From positions 14,824 to 78,823 of the forward strand of contig CAVQCX010000005.1 in NCBI GenBank assembly GCA_963711095.1: a DNA stretch of 64,000 nucleotides, given 5' to 3'. The DNA is from CAVQCX01 sp963711095. GTDB lineage: Bacteria; Pseudomonadota; Gammaproteobacteria; Chromatiales; Chromatiaceae. A program made the position numbers and the translations under genes. Of this stretch, positions 25,407 to 34,956 are shown piece by piece; the first letter of the stretch is position 1; each line of letters starts with the position of its first letter. The notes below the pieces were generated by a model. It was given only the letters and a program-made list of their open reading frames with translations. It was not told the origin of the DNA and did no database searches.

Positions 25407-26937
25407 ATGTCCCACCAATCTCCCCCTTCCGACGATACCGCCCAGGCAGCGCCAGGAGCCCGACGACAAGCTGGTCGCCGAGCGCCGGGCCAAGCTCGAT
25501 CGGCTGCGTCGCGAGGAGCGCGTGGTCTTCCCCAACGACTTCCGTCGCAACGTGGTGGCCGGAGAGCTGCACGCGGAGTACGGCGAGCGCTCCCACGAAG
25601 AGCTTGAGGCGCTCGCCCGGCGGGTCTGTGTGGCCGGGCGCCTGATGAGTCGGCGGGTCATGGGCAAGGTGAGCTTTTCGCACCTGCTGGACATGTCCGG
25701 TCGGATCCAGATCTTCATCCAGCGCGACACCGTCGGGGCGTCGGCCTACGAGCGCTACAAGAAGGACTGGGACATCGGCGACATCGTCGGTGCTGAAGGA
25801 GTGCTGTTTAAGACCCGGACCGGCGAGCTCTCGGTGCGCTGCGACCTCTTGCGGCTGCTCACCAAGTCGCTGCGCCCGCTGCCGGAGAAGTGGCATGGTC
25901 TCACCGACCAGGAGAGCCGCTACCGTCAGCGCTATCTGGATCTGATCATCAACGAGACGGCGCGCAAGACTTTCCGCACCCGCACGCGCATCGTCCAGCT
26001 CATCCGCCGCTATCTCGACGCCCGGGGCTTCCTGGAGGTTGAGACGCCGATGATGCAGGCCATCCCGGGCGGTGCGGCGGCGCGGCCGTTCGTCACCCGC
26101 CACAACGCGCTGGACATGGACATGTTCCTGCGCATCGCCCCGGAGCTGTATCTCAAGCGGCTGGTGGTCGGCGGCTTCGAGAAGGTCTACGAGATCAATC
26201 GCAACTTCCGCAACGAGGGGTTGTCCACCCGCCACAACCCCGAGTTCACCATGCTGGAGTTCTATGAGGCCTACGCGGATTTCCGCGACCTCATGGACCT
26301 CACCGAGGCGATGCTGCGGGCGTTGGCGATCGAGGTGTGCGGGGCGACGACGATCAGCTATCAGGGCGAAGCGTACGACTTCGGCCGGCCCTTCGCGCGT
26401 ATGACGGTGACGGAGGCGATCCTGCACTGCAACCCGGAGATCGCCGCGGCGGACCTCGACGACCTGGAGCGTGCCCGCGCGGTGGCCGAGCGTCTGCAGA
26501 TCCCGCTCAAGGATTCGTGGGGGCTGGGCAAGGTGCAGATCGAGATCTTCGAGAAAACGGTGGAGTCGCGCCTGAAGCATCCGACGTTCATAACCGCCTT
26601 TCCCACCGAGGTGTCGCCGCTGGCGCGGCGCAACGACGACGACCCCTTCGTCACGGACCGGTTCGAATTCTTCGTCGGCGGGCGGGAGATTGCCAACGGC
26701 TTCTCCGAGCTCAACGACGCCGAGGACCAGGCCGAGCGCTTCCGCCAGCAGGTGGCCGAGAAGGAGGCGGGCGACGAGGAAGCCATGCACTTCGACGCCG
26801 ACTACATCCGCGCCCTGGAGCACGGTATGCCGCCCACCGCCGGGGAGGGGATCGGCATAGACCGGCTGGTGATGCTGTTCACCGATGCCCCGTCGATCCG
26901 GGACGTGCTGCTGTTCCCCCACATGCGGCCTGAATGA
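25407..26937 (+). CDS. lysS: Lysyl-tRNA synthetase, class II, one-base frameshift near 5' end
   Basis: Charges tRNA-Lys. The class II motifs are present: motif 2 FEKVYEINRNFRNEGLSTRHNPEFTM region and motif 3 GEGIGIDRLVMLFTD, with an N-terminal OB fold (GRLMSRRVMGKVSFSHLLD). ATG 25407 opens MSHQSPPSDDTAQAA, but one extra C at 25452-25453 (GCGCCAGG for GCGCAGG) shifts the frame. The second frame continues QEPDDKLVAERRAKL to the stop. Removing one base gives about 509 residues (505 in E. coli). Alternatively, translation could begin at TTG 25402 in the second frame, with an unusual N-terminus. A sequencing error is likelier. Confidence 0.95.
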
Positions 26938-26972
26938 CGGCGGCGCCCCAGGGGGCTGAGCTGCCTCAGCGC

Positions 26973-26999
26973 CTGACCAACGGGCTGCTCGGCTATACT
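26973..26999 (+). promoter_or_regulatory. Weak promoter candidate before the 304-residue periplasmic protein
   Basis: CTGACC (26973-26978) and TATACT (26994-26999) are 15 bases apart, short of the ideal 17. They lie about 100 bases before ATG 27096, which has a GGAGGAG ribosome-binding site. Confidence 0.3.
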
Positions 27000-27095
27000 T
27001 GCTCTGTCCGGAGTGGAGGCGCGTGACCGGCCCGCCAGTCGGGAGCCGGGACCGGGGGGCAGAACAACAATCAGCTAGCGGAGGAGACAGACCAG

Positions 27096-28010
27096 ATGAA
27101 ACGTATTCGGTCCTTAGCCACGCGTATCGGCCTTCTCTGGGTAGGCGCGGTGCTCATGCTGCTCGGCAGCGCGGTCCACGCGGAGGGGATCTACCGGCCT
27201 TTTATCGTCGCCGACGCTGCCGGCGGGGGCTTCGATGAAGCGGTCGCGGCGGTGAAGGCGAAACTGCAGGCCGGCGGCATCGAGGTCCTCGGCGCATACT
27301 CGCCCTATCCGGATGGCTCCGCCCTGATCATCGGCACCACCACTCCGAGGCTGCTCAAGGCGGCAGCCCAAGATGAGTACGGCGGATTTGGCGCGGTGAT
27401 CCGGGTCGCGGTGACCAACGACAAGGGCGCGCTCGAGGTGACCTACGTCAACCCGATGTACATGGGCCATGCATACCACATCGGCGACCTCTCCGCCGTG
27501 GCGGCGCAATACAGTAAGGCCCTGGGCAATCAGGGGAGCTTCGGTGCCAACGGGCTCTCGGCCGAGGACCTGGAATCCTACCATTACATGATGCTGATGC
27601 CCTACTTCAGGGACGCGAAGGTCATCGCCGGCTTCGGTAGCCACGCGGATGCCCTGCGCAGACTCGAGGCCGCGCTCGCCGATCCGGCCTCGGACATGTC
27701 CCCGGTCTGGGAGGTCAAGATCGGGGAGACCGAGACGCTGGTGGGCGTTCAGCTGCACCGCGGCAAGTGGGCGAACGGCCGGATCCAGAAGATCATGGGC
27801 AGCCTGGACACAGGCACCCCTAAGTCCACCGCGTCCCTGCCCTGGGAGCTGCTGGTCGCCGGCGATCAGGTCGTCTATCTGCCCGGCAAGTACCGCATCG
27901 CGATCATGTTTCCGGACCTCACCATGGGCACCTTCATGAAGATCGCCGAGGTGCCGGACGACATGGCCGAGAGCGCCGAGAAGCTCGCGGAGCTGATGCG
28001 CAGGAAGTGA
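27096..28010 (+). CDS. Periplasmic protein of unknown function
   Basis: A 304-residue protein with a clear signal peptide (MKRIRSLATRIGLLWVGAVLMLLGSAVHA, cleaved before EG). I do not recognise the family with confidence. The first half (FDEAVAAVKAKLQAGGIEVLGAYSP, ALIIGTTTPRLLKAA, FGAVIRVAVTN) has the alternating alpha/beta look of a DUF302-like fold. The second half has LLMPYFRDAKVIAGFGSHADALRRLEA and LVGVQLHRGKWANGRIQKIMG. It is an isolated gene with its own strong ribosome-binding site and a terminator hairpin at 28040. Confidence 0.7.
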   Translation: MKRIRSLATRIGLLWVGAVLMLLGSAVHAEGIYRPFIVADAAGGGFDEAVAAVKAKLQAGGIEVLGAYSPYPDGSALIIGTTTPRLLKAAAQDEYGGFGAVIRVAVTNDKGALEVTYVNPMYMGHAYHIGDLSAVAAQYSKALGNQGSFGANGLSAEDLESYHYMMLMPYFRDAKVIAGFGSHADALRRLEAALADPASDMSPVWEVKIGETETLVGVQLHRGKWANGRIQKIMGSLDTGTPKSTASLPWELLVAGDQVVYLPGKYRIAIMFPDLTMGTFMKIAEVPDDMAESAEKLAELMRRK

Positions 28011-28039
28011 TCCCGGCCGCTCGGGTCGCGGTCCGAGCC

Positions 28040-28070
28040 AGACCCCGCGCTCGCGCGGGGTCTTCCATGT
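28040..28070 (+). terminator. Rho-independent terminator-like hairpin
   Basis: AGACCCCGCG (28040-28049), loop CTCG, CGCGGGGTCT (28054-28063): a perfect 10-bp GC-rich stem followed by a short T-containing stretch. It sits 30 bases after the stop of the 27096-28010 gene. Confidence 0.65.
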
Positions 28071-28082
28071 TTGCGGTCTCGG

Positions 28083-28524
28083 TCAAAGGAAGTACGCCTT
28101 GGTCACGTACTGGTCGAGCATGCGCTCGGGGTTGAAGAACGATGCGTTGAGCGCGATGGTGTGGCGCATGACCTGGATGAGCGCGTCGCGCCGGTCGTGC
28201 AACAGCGGGATCACCACGCGCTCCAGCTTGTCGTAGAGGTCCGCGGCCTCCTCCTCCGAATTGGCGTCGGTGATGCCGCTGTCCCGGCCGATGGCCCAGC
28301 CGGTGGAGCTGCTGGATGAGCGTCTCCAGGGTCATGCCGGCGTTGGCGGTCCGGTTCACGTGCTCGATCAGGGCGCGCAGCATGCGCACCCCGCCCAGGC
28401 CGAGGATCATCTCGTGGCAGGGCCGGCACCGGGGTCCCCAGACCGCCGGCGTAGCTCGGGATGACATCGGCCAGGCCGATCTCCATGGAGAAACAGGCAA
28501 GGGTTGTGGAATTCTCCATCGGTG
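28083..28524 (-). pseudogene. Alpha-glucan phosphorylase relic
   Basis: Three pieces of one protein remain in order on the minus strand, each in a different frame: an N-terminus (TLACFSMEIGLADVIPSYAGGLGT, upstream of 28440), a middle piece (HEMILGLGGVRMLRALIEHV, about 28360-28425) and a C-terminus (GRDSGITDANSEEEAADLYD through MLDQYVTKAYFL, stop at 28083-28085). This matches glycosyltransferases of the glycogen/starch phosphorylase type, normally over 500 residues, so most of the gene has been deleted. A one-base break also occurs near 28120 (FFNP/RMLDQ). It lies directly upstream of ccmF. Confidence 0.8.
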
Positions 28525-28752
28525 CCCGCTCGGCGCAGCAGCGCCCCACCAGATCCAATCCCGCGCGAGCTTCGAGAGGGCCGACCTTGGCGAGGGGCTC
28601 GCACCGCCGGCAACTTTGGCGCCGCTCGCGGGTCAAAATGCCGGTGGCCTGCCGACACCGGCGGCTTTCATATACTATGTGCGCTCTCGCCCGGTGCCGC
28701 GCGGCACCCGACCGATTGATCTAACGATGACGAACCTAGGAGGAGCCCGCCG

Positions 28753-30741
28753 GTGATCCCAGAGATAGGCCATTTTGCGCTGATAATGGCGCTCTGCGTA
28801 GCGATCGTTCAAGCGTCCTTGCCGCTGGTCGGAGCTGCGCGCGGCATCCCGGCCTGGATCGGTTTGGCGCGCCCCACCGCCTGGCTGCAGCTGGCGCTCG
28901 TGGGGACCGCGTTCGGATGCCTCGTCTGGTCGTTTATCGCCAACGATTTCACCGTGGCCTACGTGGCCACCAATTCCAACACCGAGCTGCCTTTGATCTA
29001 TCGCATCTCGGGGGTCTGGGGTGCGCACGAGGGGTCGCTGCTGCTCTGGTCCCTGATCCTGTCCATCTGGACCGCGGCTGTTGCCTTGTTCAGCCGCAGC
29101 GTGCCCGAGACCATGATGGCCCGGGTGATCGCGGTCATGGGCCTGGTGAGCATCGGCTTTCTGCTGTTCATGCTGTTCACTTCCAACCCCTTCGAGCGCC
29201 TGGTACCGGCCCCGGTGTCGGGTCGCGACCTCAATCCGCTGCTCCAGGATCCGGGTCTGGCCATCCATCCGCCAATGCTCTATATGGGCTATGTGGGCTT
29301 CTCGGTGCCCTTTGCTTTCGCCATCGCGGCCATGCTGGGCGGGCGCCTGGATGCCGCCTGGGCCCGCTGGTCGCGCCCCTGGACCAACGTGGCCTGGCTG
29401 TTCCTGACGGTCGGCATCGCCCTGGGCTCCTGGTGGGCCTATTACGAGCTTGGCTGGGGCGGCTGGTGGTTCTGGGACCCGGTGGAAAACGCCTCCTTCA
29501 TGCCCTGGCTGGTGGGCACCGCGCTGACGCATTCGCTCGCCGTCACCGAGAAGCGCGGCGCGTTCAAGGCCTGGACGGTGTTGCTGGCGATCTTCGCCTT
29601 CTCGCTGAGCCTGCTCGGCACCTTCCTGGTGCGCTCCGGGGTGCTGACCTCGGTGCACTCATTCGCGGCCGATCCCAAACGTGGTCTGTTCATCCTGATA
29701 TTCCTGATCGCCGTCGTGGGGGGCTCGCTGCTGCTGTACGGCCTGCGCGCCGCCGTGGTGAAGAGCGACGTGAAGTTCCGCCTGCTCTCGCGAGAGCTCG
29801 CTCTGCTCACCAACAATCTGCTGCTGGTGGTCATCGCCGCCATGGTGCTGCTCGGCACCCTGGCGCCTCTGATGGTGGATTTTCTCAACATGGTTTTCCC
29901 GGACCTGGGGCTACGCAAGATCTCGGTGGGATTCCCCTGGTTCAGCCTGATGTTCGTGATCTTTGCCGTGCCTCTGGCGCTGATGATCGGGATCGGCCCC
30001 ACGGTGCGCTGGAAGACCGACGAGCCGCGCCGGCTGTGGCAGGTGCTGCGACTGCCGGCGTTGCTGGCCGTGGTCCTGGGCGTCGCCTTGCCGATGATCT
30101 GGGGTCCGGGCTTTCACTGGCAGGCGGCCCTGGGCATCGCCATCGCCTGCTGGGTGGTCCTGGTCACCCTGCGGGGGGTGCGCGAAAGGATGTCCGGCCC
30201 GCGCGGCCTGGCGGGTATCCCGAGGGGCTATTGGGGTATGGTGCTCGGACACCTGGGCGTGGCCGTGTTTACGGTCGGGATCACCCTGGCCTCGACCTAC
30301 ACCGTGCAGAAGAACATCCGATTGGCCCCGGGCGATAGCTACGAGCTGGCCGGATATACCTATACCTTCCACGGGGTGACTTCGACCGTGGGTCCCAATT
30401 ACAGGGCCAACCGGGGCCACTTGACGGTTACCCAGGGCGGCCGGGAAGTCGCCCAGATGTGGCCGGAGAAGCGGATCTACAACGTGCAGACCATGCCGAT
30501 GACGGAGGCCGCCATTGATGCGGGGCTGACCCGGGATCTGTTCGTGGCGCTCGGTGAATCCCTGGACGACAAAGGATCATGGGCACTGCGGATCTCCGAG
30601 AAGCCGTTCGTGCGCTGGATCTGGCTGGGCTGCCTGATCATGGCCTTCGGAGGGCTGCTGAGTGCCACCGATCGACGCTATCGGCTGGAGGCGCGGCGCT
30701 CGCTCAAGGTGCCGGCGGGCGCGGCGCTCGGGAGGGCCTGA
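28753..30741 (+). CDS. ccmF: Cytochrome c-type biogenesis protein CcmF
   Basis: A 662-residue polytopic inner-membrane protein of the cytochrome c heme lyase complex, which ligates heme to apocytochrome with CcmH and CcmI. The conserved tryptophan-rich heme-binding loop WGGWWFWDPVENASFMPW lies at about residues 235-252. GVWGAHEGSLLLW and LAIHPPMLYMGYVGF are also family signatures. It starts at GTG 28753 behind TAGGAGGAG. Its stop overlaps the ATG of ccmG (TGATG). ccmABCDE are not upstream; the operon here begins at ccmF, next to a gene relic. Confidence 0.97.
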   Translation: MIPEIGHFALIMALCVAIVQASLPLVGAARGIPAWIGLARPTAWLQLALVGTAFGCLVWSFIANDFTVAYVATNSNTELPLIYRISGVWGAHEGSLLLWSLILSIWTAAVALFSRSVPETMMARVIAVMGLVSIGFLLFMLFTSNPFERLVPAPVSGRDLNPLLQDPGLAIHPPMLYMGYVGFSVPFAFAIAAMLGGRLDAAWARWSRPWTNVAWLFLTVGIALGSWWAYYELGWGGWWFWDPVENASFMPWLVGTALTHSLAVTEKRGAFKAWTVLLAIFAFSLSLLGTFLVRSGVLTSVHSFAADPKRGLFILIFLIAVVGGSLLLYGLRAAVVKSDVKFRLLSRELALLTNNLLLVVIAAMVLLGTLAPLMVDFLNMVFPDLGLRKISVGFPWFSLMFVIFAVPLALMIGIGPTVRWKTDEPRRLWQVLRLPALLAVVLGVALPMIWGPGFHWQAALGIAIACWVVLVTLRGVRERMSGPRGLAGIPRGYWGMVLGHLGVAVFTVGITLASTYTVQKNIRLAPGDSYELAGYTYTFHGVTSTVGPNYRANRGHLTVTQGGREVAQMWPEKRIYNVQTMPMTEAAIDAGLTRDLFVALGESLDDKGSWALRISEKPFVRWIWLGCLIMAFGGLLSATDRRYRLEARRSLKVPAGAALGRA

Positions 30742-31286
30742 TGAAGCGATGGGGTGTATTCATCGGCTTCCTGCTGATGGCCGTGCTGCTATCGGGCGGC
30801 ATCTACATGGCCTCGCGCGACCCGGGCTTCGCCCGCAAGCTGCCCTCGGTGCTGATCGGCAAGCGGGTGCCGGAGTTCAGGCTGCCGGAGCTGCTCAATC
30901 CGACCCGCACTGTCACTCCCGCCGCGTACAAGGGGCGTGTCTGGCTGCTCAATGTCTGGGGCTCCTGGTGTCAGGAGTGCTGGCGCGAGCAAGGCTACCT
31001 CAACGAGCTGGCACAGCAGCAAAAGCTGGTGATCGTCGGCATCAACTGGCGTGACCAGGACGCCGATGCCCGCAACATGCTGGAGCGCGCCGGCAATCCC
31101 TTTGTGGCAATCGGCGTTGACCCGCACAGCGATGCGGTGGTCGACCTCGGCGTGTATGGTGCCCCTGAGACCTTCGTAATCGATAAAAAAGGGATCATCC
31201 GGCACAAGCTGGTGGGGGCGATGACGCCCCAAGTCTGGGAGAGCGAGATCGCCCCGCTGATCCACCGCCTGGAGGCCGAGACCTGA
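30741..31286 (+). CDS. ccmG: Thiol:disulfide interchange protein CcmG/DsbE
   Basis: A 181-residue periplasmic thioredoxin-fold protein anchored by an N-terminal helix (WGVFIGFLLMAVLLSGGIY). The active site is WCQEC (Cys77, Cys80), where many homologues have WCPTC. The cis-proline loop is YGAPETFVID. It reduces the CXXCH cysteines of apocytochromes. It overlaps ccmF by one base and is followed by ccmH after one base. Confidence 0.96.
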   Translation: MKRWGVFIGFLLMAVLLSGGIYMASRDPGFARKLPSVLIGKRVPEFRLPELLNPTRTVTPAAYKGRVWLLNVWGSWCQECWREQGYLNELAQQQKLVIVGINWRDQDADARNMLERAGNPFVAIGVDPHSDAVVDLGVYGAPETFVIDKKGIIRHKLVGAMTPQVWESEIAPLIHRLEAET

Positions 31287-31287
31287 C

Positions 31288-31755
31288 ATGAGAGTCCGAT
31301 GGTTGATCCTGCTGCTGTTACTGGCGCCTCTAGTGCATGCGGGGGTGGATGTCTGGCAGTTCTCCAGCCCCCAGGAGGAGGCGCGCTACAATCGCCTGAC
31401 CGAGGAGCTTCGCTGCACCGTTTGCCAGAACCAGAACATCGCCGACTCCAACGCCGAGCTGGCGGGCGATCTGCGTCGCAAGACCTACGAGATGGTGAGC
31501 GCGGGCAAGAATGATCAGGAGATCCTGGACTACATGGTGGCTCGCTATGGCGATTTCGTGCTGTACCGGCCGCCGTTCGACGTGGAGACGTCGGTGCTCT
31601 GGCTGGGGCCGTTCGTCCTGGTGGTGATCGGCTTCGTAGTGCTGTTCAAGGTGGTCCGCAGACAGGCCAGCAACACCGCTCCGGGGCCATCCGCCGAAGA
31701 GCTGCAACGCGCGGCCCGCCTGCTTGAAGCCACCGACGAAGAGTCCAAGTCATGA
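31288..31755 (+). CDS. ccmH: Cytochrome c maturation protein CcmH (CycL domain)
   Basis: A 155-residue protein with signal peptide and the LRCTVCQNQNIADSNAELA motif (Cys43, Cys46), which handles apocytochrome thiols. A C-terminal transmembrane helix (VLWLGPFVLVVIGFVVLFKVV) follows. It corresponds to the N-terminal part of E. coli CcmH; the TPR part is the separate next gene. The stop overlaps the ccmI start (ATGA). Confidence 0.95.
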   Translation: MRVRWLILLLLLAPLVHAGVDVWQFSSPQEEARYNRLTEELRCTVCQNQNIADSNAELAGDLRRKTYEMVSAGKNDQEILDYMVARYGDFVLYRPPFDVETSVLWLGPFVLVVIGFVVLFKVVRRQASNTAPGPSAEELQRAARLLEATDEESKS

Positions 31756-33074
31756 GTGCATTCTGGTCTATCGCCGCCGCTATGCTGGTGGCGGCCATCG
31801 GTCTGCTCGCCGCGGCGCTGCTGCGCAAGCGCGAGGTCCACGAGCTCGATCGCGACGCGCAGAACGTGCGCATCGCCCGGGAGCGCATGGTCGAGCTCGC
31901 TGCCGAGCACGAGGAAGGCCGTCTTGCCGACGGCGAATTCGAGCAGGCCAAGCTCGAGCTCGAGCAGAGCCTGCTCGGTGATCTGGGCGCCACCCCCCCG
32001 GCTGCCGGGAAGGCCTCAGCGCTGTCAGGACGCCTGACCGCGGGAGGACTCCTGGTGCTGGTACCGCTGGTTGCCATCATCTTGTACTTGAGCCTGGGCT
32101 CCCCGCAGTACATAGACAAACGGGGTCCGGGGGCAGGTGCGGACGAGACCCCGACCATGGCACACGAGGCCGCGGGCCTTCCCCCGATCGACCAGCTGGT
32201 GACTCAGCTCAAGGATAAGCTCGCCAAGAATCCTGAAGATCCCAAGGGCTGGTATCTGCTGGCGCGCAGCTACTCGAGTCTGGGCCGCCACGCCGAGGCT
32301 GCCCAGGCGTTCGAGAAGGTGCTCTCCCTGGTGGGTGACAATGCGCGGGTCATGGTGAGCCTTGCCGACGCGCTTGCCATGGCCCAGGGCGGAAAGATGG
32401 CCGGACGCCCGGCCGAGCTGGTGACGAAGGTTCTGGAGACCGATCCGAACGACTCCACCGCGCTCTGGCTCGCCGGCATGGCGGAGGAGGAAAAGGGCAA
32501 TCTCGAGCAGGCCCTGGACCACTGGAAGCGACTCTATCCACTGCTGACCGACGATGCCAACGCGCGCCAGGAGCTGCGGGGCATGATGGAGGCCGTCCAG
32601 ACCAAGCTAGGGCGCCCGGTCGCCGATCTCCGCCTTGCCGAAGCGGCGCCCGCACCCGCGGCGGCTACTCAGGTGACGCCGGTGTCCTCGTCGGCTACTC
32701 AGGCGACGCCGGTGTCCTCGTCGGCCGGGCGCTCGATTACGGTGAAGGTCAGTCTGGATGGGTCGCTGTCCGGGCGTGTGGACCCGTCCGACACCCTGTT
32801 CGTGTTCGCCCGGGCGGTCAGCGGCCCGCCTATGCCCTTGGCGGTGGCCCGCAAGAAGGTCTCGGATCTGCCGCTCACCGTCACCCTGGACGACTCGATG
32901 GCCATGATGCCGGCCATGCGCCTGTCCAACTTTGATCAGGTGAGCGTGACCGCGCGCGTCTCCAAGTCGGGGCAGCCCATCGCCTCGAGCGGCGACCTGC
33001 AGAGCGACCCGGTCACCGTGGGTCGCGATCAATCCGCTCCGCTCGCGCTGGTCATCTCGCAGGCGGTGCCCTGA
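31752..33074 (+). CDS. ccmI: Cytochrome c maturation protein CcmI with TPR repeats
   Basis: A 440-residue protein with two N-terminal membrane helices (SIAAAMLVAAIGLLAAALL; LLVLVPLVAIILYLSLG). TPR-like repeats follow from about residue 140 (WYLLARSYSSLGRHAEAAQAFEK). A beta-rich C-terminal domain (ITVKVSLDGSLSGRVDPSDTLFVFARA) is typical of CcmI/NrfG-type chaperones. The linker near 32667-32726 is a 30-base tandem duplication encoding TQVTPVSSSATQATPVSSSA. It delivers apocytochrome to CcmF/H and ends the ccmFGHI operon. Confidence 0.92.
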   Translation: MSAFWSIAAAMLVAAIGLLAAALLRKREVHELDRDAQNVRIARERMVELAAEHEEGRLADGEFEQAKLELEQSLLGDLGATPPAAGKASALSGRLTAGGLLVLVPLVAIILYLSLGSPQYIDKRGPGAGADETPTMAHEAAGLPPIDQLVTQLKDKLAKNPEDPKGWYLLARSYSSLGRHAEAAQAFEKVLSLVGDNARVMVSLADALAMAQGGKMAGRPAELVTKVLETDPNDSTALWLAGMAEEEKGNLEQALDHWKRLYPLLTDDANARQELRGMMEAVQTKLGRPVADLRLAEAAPAPAAATQVTPVSSSATQATPVSSSAGRSITVKVSLDGSLSGRVDPSDTLFVFARAVSGPPMPLAVARKKVSDLPLTVTLDDSMAMMPAMRLSNFDQVSVTARVSKSGQPIASSGDLQSDPVTVGRDQSAPLALVISQAVP

Positions 33075-33187
33075 GATGCGCTGGATTCGACTTGCGCATC
33101 TCCGGCGGGGCGCTCGACGCTGCGCCCGCGGCTATCGACGCCCCCGTTTACCGGGCTGTGCCATTGACTGACAGCGGAGAATGCCGT

Positions 33188-33580
33188 TTGGAGCAGCAGG
33201 TCTTACAGCTTCGTATCCTTATCGTGGAAGATGAGGCGATCGGAGCCATGTATCTGCAGCAGAGCGTCGAGGCCATGGGGCACCGGGTGATCGGCGTGGT
33301 CGACAACGGCGAGGCGGCGATCAAGCGCTCCCTGGGCGAGCGCCCCGATCTGGTGTTGATGGACATCCGCATCCGCGGCGACATCGACGGCGTGATTGCC
33401 GCGTACTCCATCAAGGCCGCCACCGGCATCCCCTCGATCCTGGTGAGCGCCTACGGGGAGAACGAGATCCGCCAGTATCGCAACGTGCGGGAGGACTTCC
33501 GCTTCCTGCGCAAGCCGGTCCCGGAGGATGAGCTGCGCCGGACCATCGAAGAGATGTTCCTTACGGTGTCCCCAAGCTAG
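33188..33580 (+). CDS. Stand-alone response regulator receiver domain
   Basis: About 130 residues of CheY-like fold. The acidic pocket is ILIVEDEA, the phosphoacceptor is Asp59 in LVLMDIRI, the Ser/Ala switch is in SILVSAYGE, and the Lys is in FLRKPVPEDEL. There is no output domain. I chose TTG 33188 (MEQQVLQL) because upstream codons do not look like protein and a CGGAG lies before it; TTG 33092 is an alternative. The DIRIRGDIDGVIAA stretch is typical of regulators paired with hybrid PAS histidine kinases. No kinase gene is nearby. Confidence 0.85.
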   Translation: MEQQVLQLRILIVEDEAIGAMYLQQSVEAMGHRVIGVVDNGEAAIKRSLGERPDLVLMDIRIRGDIDGVIAAYSIKAATGIPSILVSAYGENEIRQYRNVREDFRFLRKPVPEDELRRTIEEMFLTVSPS

Positions 33581-33587
33581 TCGGGCA

Positions 33588-33662
33588 CCCGGGACGGCCT
33601 CCCTTCAGGAACAGGCCCGTCGCAACGATCCTGTCGCGTCTTGCAGCCCGGGACGGCCTCCC
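33588..33662. repeat. Short direct repeat
   Basis: The 16-mer CCCGGGACGGCCTCCC occurs at 33588-33603 and 33647-33662, in the gap between the response regulator and ygfZ. No function is apparent. Confidence 0.8.
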
Positions 33663-33704
33663 CCGTAGGGACCAGGGGGGCGCCCCGGCGACGGCAAGCC
33701 GCGA

Positions 33705-34736
33705 TCAGGGATTGTCGAACGCGTAGGGCAGGCGCCTGAAGCTCAGCTGCGGACCTTCGGGTCCCAGCAGATGGACGTCGTTCGCCTCGGCGCTAAGGAT
33801 CTCCACCACGGCGAGCAGATCGTAGCCCCCTTCCGGGACGGGTCGGGCGTCGACCACACGGCCGGCACCCTGACCGGAGGCGCTGTTGGCGGCAAACAGC
33901 TCGTCGCCGGCCCGGGGCGGGGTCGCGCAATCGGCGTGGGCGAGATACATGCGCCGCTTGAGCTTGCCCAGGTACTGCATCCGCGCCACCACCTCCTGGC
34001 CCGTGTAGCAGCCCTTGCGGAAGCTCACCCCGTCGACCAGCTGGAGATTCGTCATCTGCGGGACGAAGGCATCGACCGTCTCCGGAAGCACCGTCGGCAG
34101 GCCGGCCTGGATGTCCAGCAGCGACCAATGCGCGGACTCAGAGGGCGTGGCAGGGCCGTCGAGGGCCTCCCAAAGCGGTCGGATCGCATCCAGGGGTCCG
34201 ACCAGCTCGAAGCGTGGCGCCGGCCCGGCGATACGCAGGCAGGTGATCGCCCCGCAGTGGGTGACCTCGTTCGGAGCGCCCGGCACGGCGTCGAGCCGAG
34301 CGGCGAGCAGTGCCGGTGCGCAGTCGCCGGCGAGGCCGATGCGGACCCAGTCGTCACTGGCGTCGCGCAGCTGGGCTTTGGCGCGGAGCACATACATCTT
34401 CAGTCGCTTGAGCACGTCCGTGAGCAGCTCCGCCGGCGGCTGCAGCAGGATGACATCGTCCCTGCGGAACAGCCGGAAGCTGGCCAGCAGGCGTCCCTTG
34501 GGGCTGCAGTGCCCGGCGAGCAGGCTGCGCCCGGCGCTCACCAGGCTGGCGTCCTGGGTGATCTGACCCTGCAGGAAGCTCACCGCGTCCTCACCCTCGA
34601 CGGCGATCAGGGCCAGTTGCGACAGATCGAACAGCGCACAGGCGGGCAGCTCGGCGCTGGGCCCAAAATGGACGCTGCCGTCTTCACCGATGCGGGCGGC
34701 GCGGCTCTCGAGGAATGTCTTCCACTCTGGACTCAT
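33705..34736 (-). CDS. ygfZ: tRNA-modifying protein YgfZ (folate-binding, Fe-S cluster maintenance)
   Basis: A 343-residue GcvT-like folate-binding protein involved in Fe-S cluster assembly and repair. The signature KGCYTGQEVVAR (with the conserved Cys) lies two thirds along the chain, and LPACALFDLSQLALIAVEGEDAV with FLQGQITQD is typical of the N-terminal domain. The start is ATG 34734-34736 (MSPEWKTFLESRA). It is divergent from the RNB exonuclease gene. Confidence 0.93.
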   Translation of the reverse strand: MSPEWKTFLESRAARIGEDGSVHFGPSAELPACALFDLSQLALIAVEGEDAVSFLQGQITQDASLVSAGRSLLAGHCSPKGRLLASFRLFRRDDVILLQPPAELLTDVLKRLKMYVLRAKAQLRDASDDWVRIGLAGDCAPALLAARLDAVPGAPNEVTHCGAITCLRIAGPAPRFELVGPLDAIRPLWEALDGPATPSESAHWSLLDIQAGLPTVLPETVDAFVPQMTNLQLVDGVSFRKGCYTGQEVVARMQYLGKLKRRMYLAHADCATPPRAGDELFAANSASGQGAGRVVDARPVPEGGYDLLAVVEILSAEANDVHLLGPEGPQLSFRRLPYAFDNP

Positions 34737-34956
34737 GGCGGGATCTGCTCTCCAGACGATCCAATGGCTGCAAGCATGCTGGGGGCGGGGGTCGCCCACT
34801 TCAAGCCAGGGGCGGTCGATCGCGACAGCACCGCTGTCCCGGGCGGCGGGCCGTCCCGCGGGGCTGGCGTTGCCGCGGGTAGGGTTGTCGTCCGGGAGGG
34901 CCGAGAGGGTATCATACGCCCCCCGAATTCGCCCGCATGCGCTCGCTATTAAGCTG

